NCBI GenBank assembly: GCA_917880885.1
Contig: OU862919.1
Coordinates: 55,899,058 to 55,963,057, forward strand
Direction: 5' to 3'
Length of the DNA: 64,000 nt
Source of the DNA: Limnephilus marmoratus
Taxonomy: Eukaryota > Arthropoda > Insecta > Trichoptera > Limnephilidae
In this document: positions 1 through 10,779 of the stretch, in pieces
Layout: every line of letters begins with the position of its first letter
How positions within the stretch are numbered: the first letter of the stretch is position 1
The notes under the pieces: generated by a model
Seen by the model: the letters and a program-made list of their open reading frames with translations, nothing else
Databases searched by the model: none
What the model was told of the DNA's origin: nothing
Made by a program: the position numbers and the translations under genes

Positions 1-1792
1 AAGATCCATATGGAACCAATAATCAAAACCTTTAATTCACAGTACTCGTTTTAATATAATAATGATTATTTTTCTGACAAAATGTTTGTAAATAGGCAGA
101 GAATTTCATTATCTACAAATTATATTCAGTTTTGGAGAAAAAAATCAAATCTACTATATAAATTTAATGGATTACTTACTTCACTTGTTTTGACATTTTG
201 AAAAAATTGCACTTTTTTCTAACTCAATAAAGACACGTCTGTCCACGTTGGCACACACAAACGAACTGAACGCAACCAAGACAAACGTGTTCATACATGC
301 CTGTAGACTATGTCAAACTGTATTTGGCACCACTATTTTAACATATCGGCATGATGTGACTAAATGAATGCCTATACTTTTTCGAGTTCCATATGGAACC
401 TTCGTCATGAATGGGTTAATTAATTAAATAAGAGGGAATTATTTTTATTATTTAACAGTTTTAAAGATTGTTTTTTTTTACACGCGTACCTAACAAATAC
501 AAGCAGCGCTGGGGTTCTGGTTTGCACTATGATAACAACGGCTTTATTTCTAATTTAATAATTCTAATCAAACAATTAAAAATATTATCATCCGTCCTAA
601 TAGTAAATGTAACCTTTAATAAATACTATAAAAAAGCATACTACTTACCAGCGATACAGCGATAACTCGATGCAAATTTATACAGATCGCGACTTCACGT
701 AATTAATAATCTATTATGTATTATGCAACTGAACTATATTCGCCGACTGTATTCGCCGACTGTATTCCACGGAAACTCACAGAAGACTAACATTGATATT
801 GACAACAAGTATTATTTATATATTCGGTTTTCGTCACAAAAATAATAACATCTTTCTGCACTTTGAAATTGGAGATGGCTGCAATCATGTTCAGCGTGAA
901 GTTGCTACAGAACGTCGCATTTCTGACATGATTAACTTATTATCAACACTTGCTCTATTTTTATAAATTATCAGTTAACTGAAGTGAGATACACGTTTAT
1001 AGATTACATTATCAAACAAAATGTATTATTTAAACTAGAATAGTTTTTTCAAAAATAAAATTTGTTTATGAAATTTAATGATCTTCATGAACTACATTTT
1101 TTAACTCTCAAGTTACTCGTAGTGTATTGTAATGTATACACTTTCAGAAATTATATGTGATTGTTTATCATTGTGTAGCGATGTGATTTGATCTTTTAAA
1201 ATCGTATTTTTTTTTTAAATTCAACCGTGTTTTTTGTCTGTGTTCTTATCGAAATACCACTTTTATTATCGAATGGAATGTTGTATACAAGTATTATTGT
1301 AATTATCTTTAAAACGAGTAATGGAAAATAGAGCATTAAGAGGGAATAACTAGACCAGACCGGAAATTATGTCATTTTTGTAGTGTGTGATATTTAGAAA
1401 GGTTGATATTTAAAACGTTTACTTCGCAGAACTTGCAAAGCGAATAATAATAATAATATATAAATACTCCTGTAAATATATTTGTTTTGATGCCACGTGT
1501 ACAATATAAATATATATTTTTTTAGATTTTCACGGCTAAAAGTATTTTCGTTATTTATTTTTGGGGTATTACGTATTTAGTCAACGTTTTGGACAGCGTT
1601 ACAGCGTCCATCATCGTCTGCCCAGGTGAAGGCGGTAGCGTAAAGTATATGTTTTATTTGTTCTACTAGCTGGCCCAGGATTCCTTAATTTAGCTATTGA
1701 AGGCAAATGCAAATACATTAACAATCCTTATAAATATAATAATCTCAGAAGGGTTTCTTCTTGTAACGTGTAGTGGATATAGACGATATAGA
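1..1792. other. A+T-rich intergenic DNA, no gene seen
   Basis: I see no coding sequence, RNA gene or recognisable transposon here. The longest open frame is about 65 codons of low-complexity composition and has no family resemblance. Short runs of T and A and small TAA microsatellites (around 1446-1462) are the only visible structure. It may hold very old, unrecognisable repeats. Confidence 0.6.
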
Positions 1793-1866
1793 CGACCTCC
1801 GTAGTCCAGTGGCTAAGACTCTTGACTCACATTCCGGAGGTCGCGGGTTCGAACCCGGCATGCGCA
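1793..1866 (+). repeat. tRNA-derived SINE-like element, copy 1
   Basis: The sequence has a perfect RNA polymerase III A box (TAGTCCAGTGG, 1802-1812) and B box (GGTTCGAACCC, about 1846-1856). A D-arm-like AGTC/GACT pairing is also visible. It is not a functional tRNA: the 5' GACCTCC has no acceptor partner at the 3' end, and the anticodon stem does not pair. Instead the first nine bases (CGACCTCCG) are the exact reverse complement of CGGAGGTCG at 1835-1843. A second copy lies at 26957-27030 with the same ends and the same GCATGCGCAAATAAATT tail. Dispersed copies with pol III boxes fit a very short tRNA-derived SINE or a retroposed tRNA fragment. Confidence 0.7.
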
Positions 1867-2540
1867 AATAAATTTCGTGGAAATTATATTTTATTTCGTG
1901 GAAATTAAAGTGAATTGTTCACAATTATATTTTTGTGATGTCAACAACAATAATAATAATAATATTATGTATTATTGTTGCAAGATATTACGGTCAACAA
2001 AACAACACGATAAGTTTTATAGATAACATTTCTCAGTTCAAACTCTCTTGCATGAATAACTCTTTATTTTGTATTTATTTCAATGACATAACACGTCATC
2101 AGTCATTCTAATTTAATTATTTACGCTAAATATATGAATATATGGGTAAGCTCAGTAGAGGTTTGCAAAAAAATTACAAGAAGAAATTAATAAAATTAAT
2201 GAATATTTTGTACAAAAACAATCATTTCTAAATATAAATAAATGATATGCGATAACGTTTTCACGTACCCAATCATCCATACTCAGATCACATTCTTCTT
2301 CAACGACTACAAAAATAAATCAGAGACCTTACTTACTCGACTCTAAATTATTATTTTAAGATTTATTTATTTATTTATTTTGAAATACACGGCACAACAT
2401 GTGCCATTAACATACATGTATATATAAAGTATAGTAGGTATAAAATATAAAGAAAAGAGTACAAAGTATAAAGTTTTAAGAAAAGAGTAAAAACAAAAGT
2501 TAAAAGTTAAAAATATTATAGTAAAAAGTAAAATATAGAA

Positions 2541-2975
2541 ATATAGATATCCTTAAAAGGTACAAATTTTTATATATAAATTATAAAAATTAATAAATAT
2601 AAAAAGTTATAAAATACAAAAAGTTATAAAAGTACGAAATCCTTTTAGGAGCAAGAACAAAAAATTATAAAAAGTAAAAATAATTAATAGGTAGATATCA
2701 TGGATTATGTCAACTTGATGTCAACGATGTGAACCTTTGACCAAGTATATGTGAACCGATATGATTAATTTTACAAGTAGGTAAGTACCTGTGATTTCTA
2801 AGGTATTCATTAATTTTAGAAATATAAGATATCTTTGAAAGGTAGAAAGTTTTAAATATAAATTATAAAAATTAATAAATATTTAAAGTTATAAAATATA
2901 AAAAGTTATAAAAGTAAGAAATCCTCTTAGAAGCAATAATTTTTTTTTTTATAAAAAGTGAAATAATTTTAATTT
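2541..2975. repeat. Diverged direct repeat, A+T-rich, two ~150-bp copies
   Basis: The stretch at about 2541-2690 reappears, diverged, at about 2821-2975. Both run from a GATATC-like start through ATAAATTATAAAAATTAATA to an AAATCCT(C/T)TTAG(A/G)AGCAA end. The period is about 280 bp. No protein is encoded. The origin is unknown: it could be two units of a satellite or part of an old A+T-rich transposon. Confidence 0.6.
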
Positions 2976-3016
2976 TTTAAGATGTGTTAATGATCACATT
3001 AACACATCTTAAAAAA
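2973..3016. repeat. Perfect 20-bp inverted repeat (hairpin)
   Basis: TTTTTTAAGATGTGTTAATG (2973-2992) is followed by the four-base loop ATCA and then by its exact reverse complement (2997-3016). It sits directly at the end of the second copy of the A+T-rich direct repeat. No TA or TTAA duplication is obvious, so I cannot tell whether this is a fold-back transposon end, a cruciform or a chance palindrome created by duplication. Confidence 0.85.
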
Positions 3017-3193
3017 TACATACATTCAAATGAGCTTCATTCTACGCATCAAATACATTCAATAAACCCTTTACACTTGATATATGACGTACGTAAGATC
3101 TCTTCTTGAGTGTAATTGTGGAATTAATTGCATTTGCATCTTCAACACTACGCTTACATTAACCGAATTGAAAATATTCAATCTAAATTTTTT

Positions 3194-3955
3194 TCATATG
3201 AAGAAAAAATCATTCTTCTTCTTCTTTCGTATGGTGGGGGGAAAGAGGGGGACAGTTAGGTCTGCGAGCCAGTCTAGGGCCTCAGGCGTTGCCCTGTGGA
3301 CCTTATCAATCCCGCCGGGGAATGAATGGAGCGGGCATTCGTTGACCACATGTTCGGTGGTCTGCACCGCACCGCATTCACACATCGCCGACTCTTTAAG
3401 ACCCCATCTGTGCATCATGTGAGCACAACGGCTATGGGAGCACCTTAACCTATTGATGGCAGTCCAGAGTTTGCGAGGCAATGAGAACCCACGCTGTCTC
3501 TCAGTGGGGTCTTGAATGAGATGGGCGTTTTTGACGTTGGCTGATTGCCACTCAAGCTTCCACCTATCTTCTGGGGTGAGAGGTGTTCGAAGGAGTCTTT
3601 CTCCTTCCGTCCAGAAGGGTTTGCGAGACTTTAAGCGGCATGCCGGGTGAGAAACGACATCATCGTGCAAGGGTATTTCGCTTTTTTGCAGCGCCTTCTT
3701 ATATTCCCTCAGTGTTGCAATCTCTCGCCTGATATTTGGCGGGGTTATATTTGCAAGTACGGGGAGCCAAGGAAGAGGAGTCGATTTTAAGGTTCCGCTA
3801 ATGGTTCGAATTGTGGCATTAAGCTGAATGTCGACCTTGGAAGAGTGGGCGCTTCTGGCCCATACTGGAGCACAGGATTCAGCTGATGAGAAAACCAGGG
3901 CAATGGATGCCGTTCTGAGCGTGTTGGCGTCGCATCCCCAGCTAGTACCAGCTAG
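3194..3955 (-). pseudogene. LINE ORF2 C-terminal fragment (5'-truncated retrotransposon)
   Basis: Read on the minus strand from about 3955, the translation gives the post-RT region of an arthropod LINE. It contains WARSAHSSKVDIQLN and LPWLPVLANITPPNIRRE, then the terminal Cys/His-rich segment LRCSHSRCAHMMHRWGLK with CECGAVQTTEHVVNECPL and a WLADL motif. The last open frame (158 codons, 3194-3670) contains the Cys/His part. The upstream half is collinear, but no start codon or RT catalytic motif is present, so only the 3' end was integrated. The element ends in an AAG-rich simple tail (3218-3235), as many LINEs of this type do. Jockey/I-like affiliation is from family recognition only. It is non-functional. 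Confidence 0.75.
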
Positions 3956-4424
3956 TTTATTGACGAAAAAATCGTTGACACACTATTTCGGAATAAGATT
4001 ATGAACCGCCTTATTAACTCACCATCTCTATTAGAAATGATTGCATATCAGATTGAATAACTTATTTCATGTACAACATTTCAAATCGAAATTCTTTTAC
4101 TATTTTATCGGACGTATCTGCCAATCTTACAATGCCTTAAGAGATGTTGATATGTACTCCTCCATAGTACCTTAGAACGTCAATCAAATTCATTTTTAAT
4201 TTATTTTTATTTCATTCATCAAATTTATTTTTACTGGGTATTTGGCCACACAAGAACAATCCAGTTATTAAGACTCAGTTACTATACAAATAGGTTCAAA
4301 CAATTGCATAAATCTAATCAGACAAATTATACATTTGTAAATCTAGAAATTGTTTCGAAATATAGGTGAAATAACAAAAAAAAATTACAATTATAAAAGT
4401 TCTATCAAATAAAAAATATTATAA
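3956..4424. other. A+T-rich spacer, no gene seen
   Basis: No coding or RNA feature is recognisable. The segment at 4386-4424 (ATTATAAAAGTTCTATCAAAT...) recurs inside the neighbouring minisatellite at about 4722-4775, so its end belongs to a duplicated leader of that array. Confidence 0.55.
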
Positions 4425-5015
4425 AAGGATGCGAGAGACATATGAGACACAAGTGACATAGGATACTAAAGAGACACAAGAGACACCAGTGACACAAGAA
4501 ATACAAGAGGCACAAGAGACACAAAGACACCAGTGACACAAGAAACACAAGAGGCACAAGAGACACAAGAAACACAAAATGCATAAAAGACATAAGAACT
4601 ACAAGAGGCACAAGAGAAACAAGAGACATAAGAGACACAAGAAATACAAGAGACACAAGAGACACAAGAGACACAAAAGAAACAAGTGACGCAGGAAACC
4701 CACGAGACACGGGATTTGTAAAATTATAAAAATACATAACAGTTCTGTCAAATGATAAACAATATAAAGAGAAGCGAGATACAAGAGAGACACAAGAGGC
4801 ACAAGATACATGAGAGAAACAAGAAACACAAGTGATACAAGAAACACACAAGGCACAAGAGACACAAGAAACACAAGAGAAACAAGAGACACAGGAGAAA
4901 TAAGAGACACAAGAGACACGAAAAGCACAATAGTCACAAGAGACACAAATGACACAAGACACACAAGAGACACAAGATATATTAGAGACACAAGGGACAC
5001 GAGAGACAAATGATA
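4425..5015 (+). repeat. 9-bp minisatellite (GACACAAGA)n with duplicated leader
   Basis: The array is built from a degenerate GAGACACAA nonamer. Because the period is a multiple of three, long frames stay open on both strands: repeated Arg-Asp-Thr on plus, and Ser-Cys-Val or Leu-Val-Ser on minus. Those frames are composition artefacts, not genes. The array is interrupted at about 4705-4775 by a copy of its own left flank (AAAATTATAAAA...TTCTGTCAAATGATAAACAATATAA). A shorter copy of the same flank (CAAATGATAAGTAATATAA) follows the array at about 5007-5027. The whole is therefore a higher-order duplication of leader plus nonamer block. Confidence 0.9.
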
Positions 5016-6565
5016 AGTAATATAATTAGCACAACATATTTTTTAGCTATCACAGAACACTTTTTCTGGATCCATTTAGATTATCGACGAAAATATCTTC
5101 TTCAGTACATTATATCTTATTATGTAGTTGACACATTTGGGTGAGAGTGCTAAAATCGGCGATATTATCTTAAACGATGAAATTAATTTTACAGTATTCT
5201 TAAAACAAATATTATATCATCTTATCTTCTTACGTCCCTTTTCCTAACGATAACAAAACTTACTGTAAACGGAACTTAACTGGTTAATTTTATATTCACC
5301 ATTAAATGTTAAAATAATCGTTATATTATAAAACTGAATGTTTCGTGAATAAACTTAAATAAAATAAAGATAATTAAAATCTAATAGTTGGAAGGTGGAC
5401 GACAGAACCCATATTAGTGGATAAATAATAACCGGTTGTGAAGTGGATGGTGTAAATATCTTGGAACATTGGAATCATTCTATTTTAATAATATAGTACT
5501 ATCAATTCTGTCACGGTACAATATAAGCAATGCATACAAATGAGGACAAGTGCCAAAACCAATATCGTTCCCATTCGACCAGACCATTCCGGAACACCGA
5601 CTATCTCAGGACAGGTCGAAGTTCGATTAATTTATTCCTGCCAGATCCATTCCCGATACCTTCACAATCTTCACACAAGTCAGATTGTTTCATAAATAAA
5701 TAATATAATATGAAAAAAATATGAATGTTATTTAATTAAATGAAAACAAATCACTGTGTAAAACACCACTTATTTAATCAAAATTATCAACGTGTTTCAA
5801 AACCAAACGTTTCTTGGTCAGGAAAAGATAAACATTTAAAAATAACAAAAGACAATCAAGTATAGAGTAAACCAGAACAATAGACTAAGTACGAGTATTA
5901 TAGGGAATGGTGATTAATTACTTAAAAGTATCATAAACAACAATTAATTATACAAACTGAAATATAAGAATTAATTTAGAAAGTTTAATAATTGCATATA
6001 TAGTTCCATCCAAATGTTTTTAATGGAAGATCAGTAATATTATAGTATGTAACCCCCTTTTTTCATATATTGTAACTAAAAAATAAATTAATTAAGAAAA
6101 TACCCTTACAATGTCACACTTTATCATTCACTATCATCAGTGGAAAGTTCATAATTGCCTTAATTAATATCTTATTATTGCATTATTTTGTAATCTCTGA
6201 TTAGCTGTCAACTTTCTCTAAAATAAATAAATAAAAAATTAAGATGTCGAAATACAAAAATTAAATTATTATAAATGTTAAGTGGTAATATGAAAATAAA
6301 GTTATTTTAAAAAATATATTTGGTTTTCTTATAATATATAAAACAAAATCGGGTAAGTTACACCATTTAGAATGGTTGGACCGATATGTCCGATATTTAT
6401 TTAGTTTTGTCTTCGCCCCGAATAGCAGAATTCGAGTAGCTATTAAAACATCTGAAAAATTCACGAAAAAAAATATTATGAAGAAAATTCTTTTGAATGG
6501 AACGAATTCTCCATCTTTTTAGAGAGCTGAAGCAATAGGTATTGTGATAAATATAATATTGAAAC
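5016..6565. other. A+T-rich spacer, no gene seen
   Basis: No family-related reading frame, RNA gene or intact repeat is recognisable. Small frames, for example the 67-codon one at 6261-6464 on the minus strand, lack similarity or composition suggesting a protein. Confidence 0.55.
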
Positions 6566-7183
6566 TAACTAACTAACCATCACGCCGTTTCCCCGCAGGG
6601 GTAGGCAGAGAGGACGGACCGCCCAAACAACTCGGTCTTGGCACACTCACAACTCTTTGCCTCACTCAAATTCATACGTGGTCTCATACGTACTCTTCTA
6701 TTATTCTGACTTTTGACATGACCTGACTCAAGTACCTGATTCACTTGATCGTGCCATGTCTTCCTCGGGCGTCCCCGATTTATTCTTCCATTCACATTTA
6801 CGTTATATATAATTCCTCTCACACTATTTGCTTCTTTCATTCGCTCTACATGCCCAAACCATCTGAGGGTCCCTTTCTTTATCTTACTCATTATGTTTAC
6901 ATCAGCCTTACATTCTTTGCGGATATCCACATTTCTCATACGATCATTACTGGTTTTATCATACATACGCCTTAGGGATCTCATTTCAACAGCATTCAGT
7001 TTACTTTCATCCTTCCTCTGCCAGTTCCATGCCTCACTGCCATACATCAGGGTACGTACCAGGACTCCATCGTGGACTGCTAGCTTCGCTTCTTTTCACA
7101 GTTTTTTTATTAGCGCCAACGGCATTCAGTCCTTCATTAATGGACCTACCTACCTAAGGAAAAATACAATCTATCTATTGTGA
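6566..7183 (-). pseudogene. RTE-like LINE ORF2 3' end with (TTAG)n tail
   Basis: The minus-strand frame 7047-6580 begins with MYGSEAW and contains EMRSLRRMYD, RNVDIRKEC, GTLRWFGHVERM and RGRPRKTWHD. This is the conserved C-terminal block of RTE-type and related LINE ORF2 proteins. Just upstream, KLAVHDGVLVRTL precedes MYGSEAW, but a TGA interrupts that frame. The still earlier INEGLNAVGA segment is in another frame, so there is at least one frameshift near 7095. The RT catalytic core is absent, so this is a 5'-truncated insertion. After the stop, the minus strand reads GGTTAGTTAGTTAGTTTC (about 6563-6580), a short tandem 3' tail typical of RTE-like integration. It is non-functional. Confidence 0.75.
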
Positions 7184-7283
7184 AAGGTCCCGTGGAGAAG
7201 GGAACCACCTACCTTCTGCACTCGGCTAGCTCATGCTCTCAGCAGGCGGGAAAACTCTCCTCATCAAGGTCGTAGGTAGCTAA

Positions 7284-7298
7284 GGGGGGGGGGGGGGG
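7284..7298 (+). repeat. G15 homopolymer tract
   Basis: Fifteen consecutive G residues lie in otherwise non-coding DNA downstream of the RTE-like fragment. The tract could form a quadruplex or be a slippage hotspot, and its exact length may be a sequencing or assembly approximation. Confidence 0.85.
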
Positions 7299-8008
7299 TG
7301 GAAATATTACATAGGTAATTGCCGAAAACTCGCCCATGTGGTCCGTCAAATGAAAGAGGTAGCTAAGTGGAAACAAATCTGTATTGTTTGGTGTATACAA
7401 TTACAGCATTTAACAACAACATATTAGTAATCACAAATCAATAACAGGGCCTAGCTAGGTGTATCATACGAAGGGATCTCTCGATCCTCTCTGGGGTGTG
7501 ATCTTATCAAGCGTGTATGACTAGGGGACACATTTAAAAGGAGGAATCGTGGTTACTCACAGCTGTTGGTCTGGTCCGGGGAGCCGGGGGCAGTAATCCG
7601 GGGGTTGGTGCCGGTGGCGGTGATCTCCAAGTGGAGCGGCCATGTCTGCGACCACGTAAAAACTACTCAGATCGGTTCTGATTGTAACACCAATCGAAAT
7701 CGAAGATGTCGCGGGAATTCGCTCAGCGAAGCGCGGAGCGCACAGCCTTTCTGGACGAGGGCCCGTTGATTTCTGAGGCGGCCGCCGCTCGCTCCCGTGG
7801 GGGCCGTGGCGGGAAGGAAGGGTAATCCTTGCAAGGGAGAGCGGGCCATGCTTGTGGCGGCCTGTAGCTTGCCTACTGTGGGGCGGCGGAATAAAGAGGT
7901 AATCCTTGCAAGGGTTAAGCGGCGTGATGCTCTGTTAGGGTGGATCGTAACACTATATAAAAAAAAATGAATCGCTGAAATGATATACGCGCATAACTTC
8001 CGAACGAC
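7299..8008. other. Non-coding G+C-richer segment with two CCTTGCAAGG boxes
   Basis: No gene is recognisable. An exact 15-mer, TAATCCTTGCAAGGG, containing the palindrome CCTTGCAAGG occurs at 7823-7837 and again at 7900-7914, 77 bp apart, in the same orientation. The flanks differ, so this is not a simple tandem duplication. Open frames here have no family resemblance. Confidence 0.45.
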
Positions 8009-8146
8009 AGGGGGGGAGTGGAGTGGGGAGAAGGAAGGTGGAGTAGGTGGAGTGGGAACGCGAGAGGGGAAGGAGAATCGGGAGAGGAAGGGGAGGCGAA
8101 AGGGGAACGGAACGAATGGGAAAGGACACGCAGGGAGAAACAATTT
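8009..8146 (+). repeat. Purine-rich GGA/GGGA tract
   Basis: About 130 bases are almost entirely G and A on the plus strand (GGAGTGGAGTGGGGAGAAGG and related runs). The tract gives open frames on both strands rich in Gly/Glu/Arg or Pro/Ser/Phe, which I treat as artefacts. Such tracts can adopt triplex or quadruplex structures, but no function can be inferred from sequence alone. Confidence 0.7.
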
Positions 8147-8408
8147 CTTTATTAAATGGCATGGCGACGCACGCCGGTACCAGCTAGTTAATAATATTTA
8201 ATTGACTACTCACTTTTTTTCTAATTTCTAAGTTACCTAGTTGTAAAAAAATATGTTGATGATATAAAAAATATTCCAAGTTATAAAATCACGTTTGGAC
8301 AAATAAACAATTGTAACAGACATGTCAGCATCTTTACAAGACTGTAAAAAGTGGCACCGGTGTCTCGTGCACGCCTTCCTTTTTTGCACGCCGATGCTGC
8401 TCGAGTAG

Positions 8409-8556
8409 TAAGGGCTGGCCTCCCTGGTTGTAGGTTGTAGCCCTGGATCCGCCTCCCTGGTTGTGGGTGGTAGCCCTGGATCGCTACCTGGCGGGCGGTA
8501 ACCCTGGATTGGCCTCCCTGGTTGCAGGTGGTAGCCCTGAATCCCAGTACTTGGCG
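8409..8556 (+). repeat. Degenerate 36-40-bp tandem repeat
   Basis: Four imperfect units share GGCCTCCCTGGTTG(T/C)(A/G)GGT and (G)GTAGCCCTG(G/A)AT. The third unit is more diverged (CTACCTGGCGGGCGGTAACC). The minus strand reads repeated GY..QPGR or TTREADPG peptides in two frames, which I regard as repeat-driven. A few hundred bases either side hold no recognisable gene. Confidence 0.75.
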
Positions 8557-9112
8557 GGGCAGGTCGGAGAGAAGTCTTCCAGAGGAAGAATAAAGTAAAA
8601 CACTCGTTGAGCAAAAAACTTGAACTGATTTATTCCAAAATTTGCACATCATTTAGAGCGAAAAGTGGCAGGGGGGATCATTCCGCGCCACCACTAGTAT
8701 AAAACGGGCGGAGAAATGTTCAGAATATACAGGAGAAAAGCTTGGTCAGTGAGGAGAGAAGAGTCTATTGAAGAGGACTAGAAAATAGACAATTCCAAAG
8801 GAAGTGCTGAACGGTGGGGACTGAAGCTTTCTGGTGCCCTAGGCCGAGGCCGGCAGTTGCCCGTCATTCAGTTCGGCCGACGACAACGCGAAAACTGCCT
8901 TTCTCAAGGCAAACCAATTTTTTTTTTATTCCAGTTAAAAGCAAATTACGTTTTCACTCATTTAACTTGAAATAATTATACGCATTAAAATAAAGTAAAT
9001 ATTTCGAAACAGCGCTATTCAATTTCATTATTTTGTTTATCAAGAATAAATATAAATATATATTTTTTTAATTTACTCAGCTTCTTTTCGTTTTTAATGT
9101 CGTTTGGGAGGC
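8557..9112. other. Non-coding segment, possible core promoter near 8700
   Basis: A TATAAAA box occurs at 8698-8704, followed by TTCAGAA (8719-8725) and by GGTCAGTGAG (8745-8754). Neither possible initiator has ideal spacing. No gene or LTR pair can be tied to it. It could be a remnant of a solo LTR. The segment ends at the 6-bp GGAGGC target duplication (9107-9112) of the BEL element. Confidence 0.3.
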
Positions 9113-9510
9113 TGGTATCGCAAAGGCGACACGTGGAGTGGACTGTATATTGATATTTAAAAAAATGTTATGTTTGTGAATACTTTGACACAACTATGGG
9201 GAAGGGTAAACAGATGAATGAGAAGGAAACTGACTTACCCCTTATGGTTGATGTTCTGCTCAATATTATGGATCTGAGGGAGCACTAAATCACTCACTGC
9301 ACAAGCTTCCATAAACTGGTCGATGTTATATAAAACTGAGAGAATAATGATGTTCGTTGCACAGCTTATTTTAACAGACTGACTGACATATTGATTTTAT
9401 TGTTGAACGGTAGGTAATATTGTCAGTAGGGACAGGTAATTGTGGTAAACAAAGGATGGGTAGATAAATGGAACAAGGTATATAGATAGGTATACATAGT
9501 TGCGTCAACA
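9113..9510 (-). repeat. BEL/Pao 3' LTR
   Basis: This 398-bp repeat is nearly identical to 14984-15382. In plus orientation it starts TGGTATCGCAAAGG and ends GTTGCGTCAACA. Differences include the TATTGATATTT/TCAATATATT segment, one missing G after GATGAATG, and two single-base substitutions. The adjoining internal base is the polypurine tract. Confidence 0.93.
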
Positions 9511-9780
9511 TTTTCCGCCCACCTAATTTTGGAACAAAATTAACAATAAAAAAAAAATAAAAAAATAATACCAATAATAACAAAAAGTAGCTTGAATACT
9601 ATGTTATTAAACAAAAATTATAAGGAAAATTATTAAAAAAAAATTATTGTGAGACGTAAGCACACCAGCTGTCTTCTGTGTATTTATCAAAGGAAACAAA
9701 AGGAAAACAAAAAACATAAAATATAAGTAATAGATAGCTCTATGATAAAAAAAATGCTGAGTATTGAATTAACAGATGAC

Positions 9781-10779
9781 TTATTCTATGGGCAAAGGGC
9801 AAAGCTTAATCGCTGGGCGGACAAATATACCTTTAGTGGTTTTAATAGTTGCAACGCGAACGATATTATCTTTACCCGGATGTACGGCAACAATTCGCCC
9901 TAAAGCCCAGCGCATGGGGGGAAGACGTTCATCCTTTACTAGCACGAGTTGACCGATCTCTAAATTGGGTCTGTCTCTCAACCATTTTGCACGTTGTTGT
10001 AGAGTATTAAGATACTCCACATTCCAACGTCGCCAAAAGTGTTGAGACATCTTTTGTTTGTGTTGCCAACGACTTAAACGGTTTGATCCAGTAGCGGACA
10101 GGTCATATTCGGGAAGTCCTAAGAGGAATCCTCCTATCAGAAAATGGCCGGGTGTAAGGGCGTCGACGTTGTCTGGATCAACCGACAAGGGGCAAAGGGG
10201 GCGTGAATTTAGAATAGCTTCAATGGTAGTAAGAAGTGTGGCAAACTCCTCAAATGTTAGGGAAGTATCACCCACTACTCGAACCAAATGATGCTTGACG
10301 GATTTAATTCCGGATTCCCACAGTCCACCAAAGTGTGGACTGGCGGGAGGATTAAATGTCCACAGGATTTCCTTTTGGGCAAGATAGTCCGAAATTACTT
10401 CACGTTGTGGTGAAGAATAGAAATATTTAAATACTCCAGTTAGGTATCGCTTTGTTCCTACAAAATTTGTGCCGCGGTCACTGAAGACTTCGGAACACAA
10501 ACCCCGTCGATTTATGAATCGGGTTAGGGATGCGATAAAGGCATCCGTGGAGAGGTCTGACACGACCTCAAGGTGCAAGGCTTTGGTGGCCATGCAGACA
10601 AAAAGACATAAATAAGCCTTAGTGGATTTTGCTCCGCGACGTTTATGATCCTTCAGCATAAAAGGTCCACCAAAATCGACCCCTACACGAGAAAAGGGAC
10701 GACTAGGTTGAACACGAGAGGACGGCAGATCCGCCATCATAGGTGATCGGGCCACTGCACATTGTGGCATGTGACACAT
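9781..10779 (-). pseudogene. BEL/Pao integrase and C-terminal region
   Basis: This frame carries the integrase catalytic core of the BEL pol. It shows GVDFGGPF (first Asp), LEVVSDLSTDAF, FSDRGTNFVG (second Asp) and SPHFGGLWESGIKSVK (Glu). A BEL-specific C-terminal domain (WRRWNVEYLNTLQQRAKW, GQLVLVKDE, RIVAVHPGKD) follows. The zinc-binding N-terminus of the integrase is in the preceding frame (10737-12131), which ends at CVTCHNVQ. A frameshift near 10760 separates them, so no intact integrase is made unless the shift is bypassed. The catalytic residues themselves are preserved. Confidence 0.88.

Noticed and set aside
1793..1866. Functional tRNA gene
   Set aside because: The A and B boxes are good, but acceptor and anticodon stems do not pair and no credible anticodon loop can be assigned.
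4430..5010. CRISPR-like array
   Set aside because: Repeats are contiguous nonamers without unique spacers, and the context is a eukaryotic transposon landscape.
4405..5013. Long open frames on both strands encoding Ser-Cys-Val, Leu-Val-Ser or Arg-Asp-Thr repeats
   Set aside because: They are produced by a 9-bp tandem repeat whose period keeps all frames open. No start context, domain or non-repeat sequence supports a gene.
7667..8201. Pro/Ser/Phe-rich minus frames and Gly/Glu/Arg-rich plus frame
   Set aside because: They arise from the purine-rich GGA tract and lack homology.
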